DNA of 10,183 bases from JAMLHN01 sp035708745 (GCA_035708745.1 DASTFJ010000253.1:1-10183), one strand, 5' to 3'. Shown: positions 1 through 6,690, counted from the first letter of the stretch. Translations and numbers: made by a program. The notes: generated from the letters alone by a model not told the origin.

Positions 1-255
1 CTACAGCGTGATTGCGGCCTTGGGGGCGTTCGCTGGCATTTCCTTGGCCGGGTAGCCGGCTGCCCAGAGCACCGACTTGATCGATTCGAGCGACACCTGG
101 TCCGGGTCGTACTCGATCTCGACCAGCTTGGTCTGCGGTGAGGCGGTCACCTTGCCGATCCCCGGGAACTTGCCCAGGTCGTTGGTGATGTGCTGCTGGC
201 AATGCCCGCAGTTGATATCGGGCGCGAACAGCGTTGCTTTCTGCGTGTCGGCCAT
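1..255 (-). CDS. Heavy-metal-associated (HMA) domain protein, CopZ-like metallochaperone
   Basis: An 84-residue cytoplasmic protein that spans a single HMA fold. The metal-binding motif is visible as C16-G-H-C19 within DINCGHCQQ, in the loop expected for CopZ/Atx1-type chaperones, followed by the helix and the strand VEIEYDP. Such proteins carry Cu(I) to a P-type ATPase or to a CsoR-type repressor; neither partner is in the window. The usual Met two residues before the first Cys is replaced by Ile. An in-frame start exists further upstream at 408, but the start at 255 is preferred: it has the ribosome binding site GGAGGAA (267-261) five bases upstream, and family members begin here. The C-terminal tail after about residue 70 is a short Pro/Ala-rich extension. 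A CsoR-like operator lies about 53 bases upstream, which favours copper as the metal. Family assignment is firm; metal specificity is inferred. Confidence 0.9.
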   Translation of the reverse strand: MADTQKATLFAPDINCGHCQQHITNDLGKFPGIGKVTASPQTKLVEIEYDPDQVSLESIKSVLWAAGYPAKEMPANAPKAAITL

Positions 256-307
256 CGTTCTTCCTCCGTAGCTCGGTCGGGGCGTCAATCGGCATGATAC
301 CAAGAAC

Positions 308-324
308 ATACCCCCAAAGGGTAT
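308..324 (-). promoter_or_regulatory. CsoR-like copper-responsive operator
   Basis: A perfect inverted repeat, ATACCC-N5-GGGTAT, lies between the divergent genes. The arms are 308-313 and 319-324 with spacer CCAAA. This closely fits the known CsoR operator pattern (TACCC, a short spacer, GGGTA) found ahead of copZ/copA genes in Gram-positive bacteria. On the minus strand it sits between a TTGCCA hexamer (331-326) and a TATGTT hexamer (310-305), separated by 15 bases, so it could cover a promoter for the HMA gene; that promoter call is weak. The operator is about 130 bases from the plus-strand gene at 457, so control of that gene is less likely. No csoR gene is in the window. Confidence 0.65.
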
Positions 325-456
325 ATGGCAAGCGAACGCACGGAACGCTGTGCTTCGCTCCGGACGGTCACGTGCGTGTAAGAAATGCGCCGTCGACCCG
401 TCTCCCAATACAGCGAATCGCTTCGACCACTTCGACTATGCCAAAGGAGACCGAAT

Positions 457-1086
457 ATGTCGACCAGATTCCGTCGTGGCAGTTTTGGCGTGCTCATTAT
501 TCTGTCGCTCATCATGACGGGGGTGTTCCAGACCGGAGCGCTGGCGCAGGATGCGCCCTCGCAGATTGGACCGGTTATTCCGCCGGCTTCCGCGTGCACG
601 GTCGAGCCGCGCACCGCCGAGGAGCTGGTCGCGCTCTTTGCCAATACCACGCCGACCGAACCGATGCCGTTTGCGACCACCGAAACCATCACCATCGGCA
701 AACCAGCCGACACGGCATCCGCCGAGCAGGTGACCGCGCTCATCTATCAGGCAGTCGCCTGTCTCAACGCCGGCGATTTCGGCCGCTTCTTCGCTCTGCT
801 GACCGATCATGCAATCGTCACGATCTTCCCGTGGGTTGCGGAGGAGCTGGCTACCGAGGAAGCCGCCGCCCAGAAATTGGCGCCGAGTCCGCCGCCAGCG
901 AATTTCCTGACCACCATTCTCGGCATCGGCAGCATCGCGCTGCTCCCCGACGGCTCATTCTCGGCTGTGCTCGTCCAGTTGGATCCGAACGCCGGCGACC
1001 AGCCGACTGCGCTGATTCTCACTGCGGTCGAGCAAGATGGGGCGTGGCTCATCGACAACGCGATCGATTTCGCCGCGTCCGAATAG
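457..1086 (+). CDS. Secreted NTF2/SnoaL-like protein of unknown function
   Basis: A 209-residue protein with a clear Sec signal peptide: basic MSTRFRRG, a hydrophobic core at about residues 10-25, and an ALA cleavage motif at 28-30 before QDAP. The mature part has a Pro/Thr-rich linker (about 63-75) and then a region at about 85-207 that resembles an NTF2-like/SnoaL-like fold: a helix with CLNAGDFGRFFALLTD, and a C-terminal strand pattern ending DGAWLIDNAIDF. Two cysteines, C47 and C102, could form a disulfide outside the cell. The start at 457 is chosen because AAAGGAGA (443-450) is six bases upstream and it places the signal peptide at the N-terminus; an in-frame ATG at 385 would add 24 residues that do not suit a signal peptide. 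No catalytic residues can be assigned. A strong hairpin follows the stop codon. The fold is a pattern-based guess. Confidence 0.8.
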   Translation: MSTRFRRGSFGVLIILSLIMTGVFQTGALAQDAPSQIGPVIPPASACTVEPRTAEELVALFANTTPTEPMPFATTETITIGKPADTASAEQVTALIYQAVACLNAGDFGRFFALLTDHAIVTIFPWVAEELATEEAAAQKLAPSPPPANFLTTILGIGSIALLPDGSFSAVLVQLDPNAGDQPTALILTAVEQDGAWLIDNAIDFAASE

Positions 1087-1099
1087 CGACGCTTCCCGC

Positions 1100-1142
1100 C
1101 CGGCGGCTGCGGACGTCGTCCGCAGTCGCCGGTGCGTTTCTT
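1100..1142 (+). terminator. Rho-independent-type terminator after the secreted protein gene
   Basis: Fourteen bases after the stop codon, 1100-1114 pairs with 1118-1132 around a 3-base loop (GTC). All 15 positions pair, with one G-U wobble. The stem is very GC-rich and is followed by a modest T-rich stretch, TGCGTTTCTT (1133-1142). The long perfect stem at a gene end makes a terminator likely; the weak U-tract is the main reservation. Confidence 0.7.
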
Positions 1143-1327
1143 CGAACCCCAATTTGTGCATCGCGCAGCCGCCAGAGGATTCGACGGTGCCATCGATGTT
1201 GGTCGCGAGGTTGGGCCGTTTGATTCGTCGCTACTCGTTCGCCTTTGCTCCCGGTCAACGCTCGGCAGACTCATAGGTTTGCCAAGAATTCAGAAAGGAG
1301 AGGGGTCGAGTCGCCGGCTGTGCCTAG

Positions 1328-1356
1328 TTTACATATTATGTCTCCGGTGATAGACT
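1328..1356 (+). promoter_or_regulatory. Candidate sigma-70-type promoter for the cysteine-rich protein
   Basis: TTTACA (1328-1333, five of six matches to TTGACA) is followed after exactly 17 bases by TAGACT (1351-1356, four of six matches to TATAAT). Transcription would start near 1363, giving a leader of about 40 bases before the ATG at 1403. The element lies in an AT-richer patch within a gene-free stretch of 316 bases (1087-1402). Apart from the terminator hairpin at the left end and this promoter, I see no gene or repeat in that stretch; a short open frame at 1132-1350 has no family likeness. Confidence 0.5.
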
Positions 1357-1402
1357 GATCGCGTCCCCACGTGCGTGCCGACTACCATCTCGGGAGACCA
1401 AC

Positions 1403-2410
1403 ATGGACGCACAGCGATTCGACGACCTGACCCGTTCATTCGCCAAGCGCGTGACCCGCCGTCGCGTTTTGCGGGGCATAGGAGGAGGGCTGGCGGCCGT
1501 CCTTGCCGGTCAATCCGCATCCGCTGCTCCTCGCTGCAAACAGATCGACCAGGTCTGCAAGACCACGGCCGATTGCTGTCCCGAGCAAAATGGCACCTAT
1601 TGCGCCGGGACCAAGAAAACGACTTGCCAGCCGTGCGCCGGCGTCATCTGCAAGGGCGGCTGCACGATTTGCCCCCCAGAGGAGCTCGCCGATCCTACCC
1701 GCGACTGCGCCTGCGTCTGCCGCCCCGGTCTGACGCGCTGCAATGGCGTTTGCGTCGACCTCCAGTCGGATCCAACCAATTGTGGTCAGTGTGCCGTCGG
1801 CTGCGACGACGGCGAGGTGTGCACCGCCGATGCCTGTCTGGCCGGTCAATGCGTCTCTACGGCCATTGCCAATTGCTGCCATACCAATTTGAACTGTGAC
1901 GACAATGACCCCTGCACCACCAACACCTGCGTCGCCAACCAATGTCAGAGCGAGCCGGTGAATTGCCCCGGCGCCGATGTGTGCAATGGCGCCGCCTGTT
2001 CTCCCGCCATCGGTTGCTATGTCTACCCGATTTGCAATGATGGCAACGACTGCACCGACGATGTGTGCGATCCCGATACAGGGGCGTGCACGTTTGTTCC
2101 GCTCACTGGCACGAGCTGCACGGTTATCGAATCGGGTAATCCCGGAACATGCGACAACGGAGCTTGCGTTCCCATTGTCTGTATTCCCGGAACGGACTTC
2201 TGTGAGCACATCCTGTGTAGCCCCGGGGACAACTGCGTTTGCGCCTCCCTGGTCTTGCAACATGGGGAGCCCATCTGTGCTCGTTTCGACGGAGTCGATT
2301 GCTTCCCATGCCATGATGACGCGGAGTGCGAATCGCACCTTGGTCCTGGAGCGGGATGCGTCTTCGCCGAGTGCTGCTCGGGAGGGACCACATGCGTCGT
2401 CCCGTGCTAA
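1403..2410 (+). CDS. Tat-exported cysteine-rich protein with Stig1-like and repeated Cys motifs
   Basis: A 335-residue protein. The N-terminus carries a Tat signal: T18-R-R-R-V-L-R24, a glycine/alanine-rich hydrophobic segment, and an ASA cleavage motif at 39-41. The predicted mature chain of 294 residues holds all 52 cysteines (about 18%) and no membrane segment. Residues 113-134 follow a Stig1-like pattern (CNGVC, VDL, SDPTNCGQC). Three successive segments (134-158, 165-188, 211-239) share the spacing C-x5-C-x4-C-x4/6-C-x6-9-C with Asp/Asn after the first Cys and Thr after the second, like repeats in secreted myxobacterial proteins. The C-terminal third has further CC and CxC motifs. GGGAG (1392-1396) lies six bases before the ATG. 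Similar Tat-signal Cys-rich proteins occur, from memory, as paralogues in Thermomicrobia. Function is unknown; a disulfide-stabilised extracellular or wall-associated binding protein is the likeliest guess. Confidence 0.85.
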   Translation: MDAQRFDDLTRSFAKRVTRRRVLRGIGGGLAAVLAGQSASAAPRCKQIDQVCKTTADCCPEQNGTYCAGTKKTTCQPCAGVICKGGCTICPPEELADPTRDCACVCRPGLTRCNGVCVDLQSDPTNCGQCAVGCDDGEVCTADACLAGQCVSTAIANCCHTNLNCDDNDPCTTNTCVANQCQSEPVNCPGADVCNGAACSPAIGCYVYPICNDGNDCTDDVCDPDTGACTFVPLTGTSCTVIESGNPGTCDNGACVPIVCIPGTDFCEHILCSPGDNCVCASLVLQHGEPICARFDGVDCFPCHDDAECESHLGPGAGCVFAECCSGGTTCVVPC

Positions 2411-2495
2411 CCGTCGCCGGAATCCATGATCCACTCCACCACCGATTCGTGAAGTTGCCCATCCAGGCAGTCGCGCGCGGGCCGTACGTTCCGCG

Positions 2496-3257
2496 CTAGT
2501 ACATCGCCCAGCCGCCATCGACATTCAACGTCTGCCCGGTGATGAACGATGCCTCGGGTGAAGCGAAGAACACCACCGCCGCCGCGATATCCGCCGGCAA
2601 CCCGCGACGTTTGATCGATTGTTGCTCGTCCAGGCGAAGCTTCAGCGCTTGCTGATCCGGATGGACATGCAGCTCGCTCTCGACGTGGATCGCGCCCGGA
2701 GTGATCGCATTGACCGTGATGCCGTCCACGCCGACATCCCGCGCCAGCGTGCGGGTGAATCCGATCATGCCGCCTTTGGATGAGACGTAGTGGAGCAGGT
2801 TTTTCATTCCCAAATGGAAGGTGACCGAGGAGATATTGACGATCCTGCCCCACTCGGCTTCCTTCATATAGGGATACGTTGCGCGCAGGGTGAGGTAGCA
2901 CGATTTGAGATTGACATCGAGCACCCGATCCCAGTCCTCTTCGGTGATCGTCTGCCAGGGGCGGTGGGTATCGGTCAGTCCGGCATTGTTGACGACGATG
3001 GTGACCGGGCCGAGTGCTTCCGCCACCTGCTCGACCATCCGCTCGACCTCGGCCGCTTTGGAGACATCGGCCTGTACCGGGATCGCGCGGCCGCCGGCCG
3101 CCACGATTCGCGCCACCACCGCGTCGGCTTCCTTTTGTCCGGTGGCGTAGTTCACGCCCACCGCCGCGCCATGCGTCGCCAGCGCCTCGGCAATCCCCGC
3201 GCCAATCCCGCGGGACGCTCCGGTCACCAATGCCACTTTTCCTGAGAGATCGGTCAA
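2496..3257 (-). CDS. Short-chain dehydrogenase/reductase (classical SDR, FabG-like)
   Basis: A 253-residue NAD(P)H-dependent oxidoreductase of the classical SDR family, of normal length. Visible motifs are the cofactor loop TGASRGIG (12-19), acidic D64 of the adenine pocket, NNAG (90-93), and a catalytic tetrad N116, S144, Y157, K161 (YVSSK), followed by the PG motif after the catalytic helix and the C-terminal TGQTLNVDGG. Arg16 in the glycine-rich loop favours NADP(H). The substrate cannot be read from sequence; 3-oxoacyl-ACP reductase-like and sugar or alcohol dehydrogenase-like members look alike. The start is taken as TTG at 3257, since GGGGAGGA lies five bases upstream and the protein then begins MTDLSGKVALVTG as in homologues. 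A longer frame from 3320 would add 21 unrelated residues. It follows the broken gene at 3293 by 35 bases on the same strand and may share its transcript. Confidence 0.93.
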   Translation of the reverse strand: MTDLSGKVALVTGASRGIGAGIAEALATHGAAVGVNYATGQKEADAVVARIVAAGGRAIPVQADVSKAAEVERMVEQVAEALGPVTIVVNNAGLTDTHRPWQTITEEDWDRVLDVNLKSCYLTLRATYPYMKEAEWGRIVNISSVTFHLGMKNLLHYVSSKGGMIGFTRTLARDVGVDGITVNAITPGAIHVESELHVHPDQQALKLRLDEQQSIKRRGLPADIAAAVVFFASPEASFITGQTLNVDGGWAMY

Positions 3258-3262
3258 TGGAT

Positions 3263-3270
3263 TCCTCCCC
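3263..3270 (-). promoter_or_regulatory. Ribosome binding site that fixes a TTG start for the SDR gene
   Basis: GGGGAGGA on the minus strand is five bases from TTG at 3257-3255. There is no nearby ATG that gives a normal SDR N-terminus, so this site decides the start. Confidence 0.7.
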
Positions 3271-3292
3271 ACGCTATCAATCCAGGAATGCG

Positions 3293-3859
3293 CTATCGCG
3301 CATCGAGCACCTGTGCCCAATCCTGCTTTCTCGGTTGGGCCTCGAGATCGCGGATCAGAAATCGCAACAGCTCGGCGAGCTCGACAGCACGAGTTGGAAA
3401 GTGAGCTCGACTCAAGGACAACCTCGTCAGCTCAGGATTGCCGGGTCGACCTGGGAGCTGTATCGAATCAGTGCCGCTGATATGAAGGTGTGGCGTCTTC
3501 ACATGACTCATGCCCTGGGGGTGCCAGTGTTAGGCGAAGAGCTCTCTCCCTGAGAGATCATTGACCGCATAGAGATAGGTGGTCACCACGGCTTGATACG
3601 CATGCCAAGTAGATTCATCTGGCAGAAATGCCACGGTGAAGTCGATGGCGACTTCGAGATAGAGATAGGGCGACCGGTCTGCTCTGCGTACGAGCAATTG
3701 GTTCGCGGGTGCGTTGCCCGTCCCTACGATCGTAAGCGTGTTCACGATTCCGGGCGTCGCTCCGCTGGCGAAAACCTCGGCGCGGGCAACGCACTGCAGT
3801 GCGGCACGCACCCGCGCAACCAGGATGTCGGTAGCATCCCTAGGAGTCGCGCCGGCCAA
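3293..3859 (-). pseudogene. Gene of unknown family split by an in-frame TAA (HWHP/PHLH protein)
   Basis: One reading frame of 188 codons runs from 3859 to the TAG at 3293-3295 and is broken only by TAA at 3532-3530. The first part (codons 1-109) ends in DLSGRELFA; the second continues straight on with HWHPQG, TPHLHI (122-127), AHFPT (152-156) and an amphipathic C-terminal region ending QDWAQVLDAR. From memory, intact bacterial relatives have a tyrosine at the stop position (YHWHP); a single base change from TAC or TAT to TAA explains it. The clustered histidines suggest a metal or nucleotide site, but no function is established. The start is uncertain: TTG 3859 overlaps the end of the upstream small gene by 20 bases, with no ribosome binding site, implying translational coupling. 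A new start at ATG 3511 would lose the HWHP motif. It could also be a sequencing error or a stop that is read through. Confidence 0.65.
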
Positions 3860-4022
3860 AGGGAATCAGGAACGCAGCTCGCAGGAAATTCCGCGTCTCG
3901 GGAATGTCTTCAAGGCCCTCATACTCGCCCGCGTCGTACCTGCGAATGAACTCTTCTCCTGACATGCCAAGCAACCGCTGTATTTCGCGTTCGAAGTACG
4001 CGAGAGCCTCCTCCTTCGGCAT
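3840..4022 (-). CDS. Small conserved-looking protein of unknown function (60 aa)
   Basis: A 60-residue acidic, mostly helical protein beginning MPKEEALAYFEREI. Its core, LLGMSGEEFIRRYDAGEY (17-34), then a short linker and a hydrophobic helix ending FLIPFG, looks like a real conserved small protein: it keeps a consistent charge and hydrophobicity pattern and resembles short proteins that I recall beside HWHP-type genes. It overlaps the start of the following gene by 20 bases. The start at 4022 has GGAG about eight bases upstream inside a palindrome. An in-frame ATG at 4073, also with GGAG upstream, would give 77 residues; the extra 17 look less conserved. The size, overlap and palindrome resemble an antitoxin position in a toxin-antitoxin pair, but no toxin or antitoxin family is recognised. 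Confidence 0.65.
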   Translation of the reverse strand: MPKEEALAYFEREIQRLLGMSGEEFIRRYDAGEYEGLEDIPETRNFLRAAFLIPFGRRDS

Positions 4023-4027
4023 GATGG

Positions 4028-4043
4028 AACTCCGTTCGGAGTT
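4028..4043 (-). promoter_or_regulatory. Perfect palindrome directly before the 60-aa gene (candidate operator)
   Basis: AACTCCG (4028-4034) and CGGAGTT (4037-4043) are perfect inverted repeats around a 2-base centre. The palindrome ends five bases before the ATG at 4022 and contains the GGAG ribosome binding site of that gene. It could be a protein-binding operator for self-repression or an RNA hairpin that hides the ribosome binding site. If translation starts at 4073 instead, it lies inside the coding region and loses this meaning. Confidence 0.4.
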
Positions 4044-4212
4044 GTCAGATTCGATTGGGGATCGTAGCGCCATAGGATTACTCCGCTCGGCTGAATGGTA
4101 CTACTGACTCGCCGGCACTGGCGCACATCGAAACGAACATACAGTGCCATAATCACGCAACGCGGACGAGCCACGCTCCTGACCGCTTGTCCGCGGAGAA
4201 TCGCCCATCTTC

Positions 4213-6555
4213 ATGGATATCATTCCCCTCTCAGGTCTCGTGCCACTTCCGCTTACCTCGTTCGTCGGACGGACCGACGAGCTGGATTTGGCGCAATCGC
4301 TGCTCGACGGGCCCAATCGCCGCATTCTGACGCTTACCGGTCCCGGGGGCATTGGCAAGACGCGCCTCGCCATCGAAATCGCCAACCGGCTCAACCCGGC
4401 GTATCCCGATGGCGTGCTCTTCGTTCCGCTGGCCGCGGTGCCGCACCCATCGCTGGTGCTGGCTGCCATCGGTTCCGCGCTCGGTCTGCGCGAGCTCGAA
4501 GCCGAGAACGCATTCGATGCGGTGGCAATCGCCCTCGGCCGCTCGCGCCGCCTGCTGGTCATCGACAATGTCGAACATCTGCTGGAAGCCGCTCCCGAGC
4601 TGACCCGCATGCTGTCCCTGTGTCCGAACATCAAGATCCTCGCCACGAGCCGTAGCCTGTTGCGCGTCGAGGGAGAGCACGCGATTCCGGTGCCGCCACT
4701 GGGCGTGCCCAGTCCTTCGGCGTCACGTACGCGGGACGAGTGGCTCAAGGCACCGGCGCTCCGGCTCTTTGTCGATCGCGCGCGGGCGGTCGATCCCGCG
4801 TTCGTCTGGAATGAAGCCGATGTTACCCAGCTCATCGAGATTTGCAGCCGGCTCGATGGGCTTCCACTCGCGCTCGAGCTGGCGGCCACCAAGGTGCGCC
4901 ATCTGACGCTGACCGAGATTCGCGACCGGCTCGACGAGCGGCTGCCGTTGCTGGTGGATGGCTCGCGCGACCACCCGAGCCGCCTGCGCACCATGCGCAA
5001 CGCTATCGCCTGGAGTCACGATCTCCTCTCGCCCGCCGCGCAAGTCCTCTTCCGGCGTCTCGCGGTGTTCCACGGCGGATCGTCGCTGGATGCCATCGCG
5101 GGTGTCCTGGCGCAGCTCGATGGGCCGGTGGAGCAGAGCGATTCGATGCGCGACTGTCTCGCTCCCTTGCTCGATGCCAGCTTGCTGGTGCGGGATATCG
5201 ATCTTATCGACGGCGGAGCGCGCTATCGGATGCTGGAGACGATTCGGGAATATGCCTGGGAGCAGCTGGCCCAGAGCGGCGAGCTGGACGCCACCCGCCA
5301 GGCGCATGCGGTTTCGTTCATGCAGGTCGCGGAACGATATGAGCTCGGGGATCTTCTGCCCTCATCCGCCAACGCCATCGAACGCCTCATGCTGGAGCGC
5401 GCCAATCTGGGAGCGGCGCTGTCCTGGTTGGATAGCGGGTCCGATACCGAGCGTTTGCTGCGCCTGGTTGCCGCGTTGGGCAACTTCTGGACAGCGACGG
5501 CGGCGTACCGCGAAGCCACGTACTGGCACGAACGCGCCCTCAGCCGGAGCGATGCCGGTCCCACTTCGCATCGGGCGAAGATTCAGGTCCAGCTTGGCAT
5601 GGCGCGGCTGCTCCAAGGGGATATCGCCGGCGCCGAACCGCACTTCACCGCCGGGCTGTCCGCTTGCCAGGTATTCGACGAGCCCTACTATGAAGCGCTG
5701 GCTCTGCTCGGACTCGGCAACGCGGCCATTCTGCAGGGAGACCACACGCTCGGCGAAGCGCGCCTGCTTGCCTGCCGGGGGGTGGCCGATTCGATTCTCG
5801 ACCGGCGCCTGTCCGAGATCGTGCGTGGCATGGCTTCGCTCAATCTGGGGGTCGTCTCCCGCGCCGCCGGCAATCTCGATCTCGCCACCGAGCAAATTTC
5901 TGACATGCTCCACCGGGCGCGCGCCGAGGACTATCTGCAGGGCATCCTGATCGCGCTCGGCGACCTGGGCGATCTCGCCCGCGACCGCGCCGAATGGGAC
6001 CGGGCGCTCCTGTGCTATCGGGAGGCGCTGAATCTGGATAAAACCCACCCCATCAAGCGCACCGTCATCGAGATCATCGAATCGATCGCCATCGTCGCCT
6101 TTCGCACCGGGCAGGCCGAACGCAGCGCCACCCTGGCCGGCGCGGCGGAGGCGCTGCGCGAGCGCACCGGTTTGCGCTATATCCAGCCGGAAAGCAGCAG
6201 CTCGCTGGAGCTGGCCATCCGCGGAAGCCGTGCCATGCTCGGAGAAGCGGCTTTCGGGGCCGCATGGGAGGCGGGGCGCACCTGTTCCGCCGGCGATACG
6301 ATCGCCTCGGCGCTGGCGGTGCAGGTACGGCCGGTCAGGCCATCTTCCGCCAGATTGACCCCGCGGGAAGCGGAGGTCGCCCGCCTGCTGGTGCGGGGCA
6401 TGACCGACCCCGAGATCGCGGACAGGCTTTTCATCAGCGTCCGCACGGTCGAAAACCATGTTGCCCACATTCTCGCCAAGCTCGATGTCCACACTCGCAC
6501 CGCCGCGGCTTCGGCCGTGATCGCCGCCGGTTTTGCCGAACCGCCCGCCAAATGA
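4213..6555 (+). CDS. LuxR-family transcriptional regulator with NB-ARC-like ATPase core and TPR-like region
   Basis: A 780-residue multidomain regulator. Residues 11-20 hold the family entry motif PLPLTSFVGR. The P-loop GPGGIGKT is at 43-50, Walker B LLVIDNVEH at 114-122, and the ATSR sensor motif at 144-147; RLDGLPLALELAA gives the GLPL motif of NB-ARC/STAND ATPases. Residues 257-300 (LRTMRNAIAWSHDLLS, then LAVFHGG) form the winged-helix-like segment. About 340-700 is helical with TPR-like repeats (for example LGMARLLQGDIAGAEPHF). The C-terminal LuxR/GerE helix-turn-helix spans 715-774, with recognition helix SVRTVENHVAHILAKL. Such proteins bind a ligand or partner through the repeats, switch by ATP, and activate transcription; ligand and targets are unknown. 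The start at 4213 gives the usual N-terminus; the ribosome binding site is weak (GGAGAA, 12 bases away). It is divergent from the 60-aa gene and precedes the hydrolase pair. Confidence 0.93.
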   Translation: MDIIPLSGLVPLPLTSFVGRTDELDLAQSLLDGPNRRILTLTGPGGIGKTRLAIEIANRLNPAYPDGVLFVPLAAVPHPSLVLAAIGSALGLRELEAENAFDAVAIALGRSRRLLVIDNVEHLLEAAPELTRMLSLCPNIKILATSRSLLRVEGEHAIPVPPLGVPSPSASRTRDEWLKAPALRLFVDRARAVDPAFVWNEADVTQLIEICSRLDGLPLALELAATKVRHLTLTEIRDRLDERLPLLVDGSRDHPSRLRTMRNAIAWSHDLLSPAAQVLFRRLAVFHGGSSLDAIAGVLAQLDGPVEQSDSMRDCLAPLLDASLLVRDIDLIDGGARYRMLETIREYAWEQLAQSGELDATRQAHAVSFMQVAERYELGDLLPSSANAIERLMLERANLGAALSWLDSGSDTERLLRLVAALGNFWTATAAYREATYWHERALSRSDAGPTSHRAKIQVQLGMARLLQGDIAGAEPHFTAGLSACQVFDEPYYEALALLGLGNAAILQGDHTLGEARLLACRGVADSILDRRLSEIVRGMASLNLGVVSRAAGNLDLATEQISDMLHRARAEDYLQGILIALGDLGDLARDRAEWDRALLCYREALNLDKTHPIKRTVIEIIESIAIVAFRTGQAERSATLAGAAEALRERTGLRYIQPESSSSLELAIRGSRAMLGEAAFGAAWEAGRTCSAGDTIASALAVQVRPVRPSSARLTPREAEVARLLVRGMTDPEIADRLFISVRTVENHVAHILAKLDVHTRTAAASAVIAAGFAEPPAK

Positions 6556-6582
6556 GTACCCACCGCGCGCGGAGGTGAGTAC
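6556..6582 (+). promoter_or_regulatory. Hairpin overlapping a very strong ribosome binding site
   Basis: Immediately after the regulator's stop codon, GTACCCACC (6556-6564) can pair with GGTGAGTAC (6574-6582), eight of nine positions, around a 9-base GC loop. GGAGGTGA (6571-6578), an eight-base match to the anti-Shine-Dalgarno sequence, lies mostly in the right arm and is five bases from ATG 6583. That ATG is in frame with the hydrolase. The structure could hide this site or act as a weak terminator; there is no U-tract. The element is clear in sequence, its role is inferred. Confidence 0.45.
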
Positions 6583-6690
6583 ATGTACGGCTGCCGCCTG
6601 CACGCGCGCAGCCGCAGGATGGAGGAGAGCCGCCGGTCGTGCTCGGCCGTGCGGCCCGGTTCACGCACTCCTCATCGGAAAGGCTTCGCT

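Noticed and set aside
234..1223. Plus-strand open frame of 329 codons overlapping the secreted protein gene
   Set aside because: Arg/His/Ser-rich product without motifs; the frame at 457 has a signal peptide and a ribosome binding site.
2475..2496. GCGCGG/CCGCGC inverted repeat as a terminator between convergent genes
   Set aside because: Only six pairs around a 10-base loop, no U-tract, and it overlaps the SDR stop codon; it is within chance for GC-rich DNA.
1436..2524. Long minus-strand open frame of 362 codons
   Set aside because: It lies antisense to the cysteine-rich gene, has Ala/Gly/Arg composition and no domain; it arises from the codon bias of the real gene.
3293..3511. Separate small gene starting at ATG 3511
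   Set aside because: The HWHP motif lies upstream of this ATG in the same frame, there is no well-spaced ribosome binding site, and the joined frame reads as one protein.
3241..3559. CCTGAGAGATC present at 3241-3251 and 3549-3559, a possible direct repeat
   Set aside because: Both copies encode the same Asp-Leu-Ser-Gly residues in two different proteins; likely chance, with no similarity around them.
5362..6603. Minus-strand open frame of 413 codons
   Set aside because: Antisense to the LuxR ATPase coding region, whose domains are clear; no motif in the antisense product.
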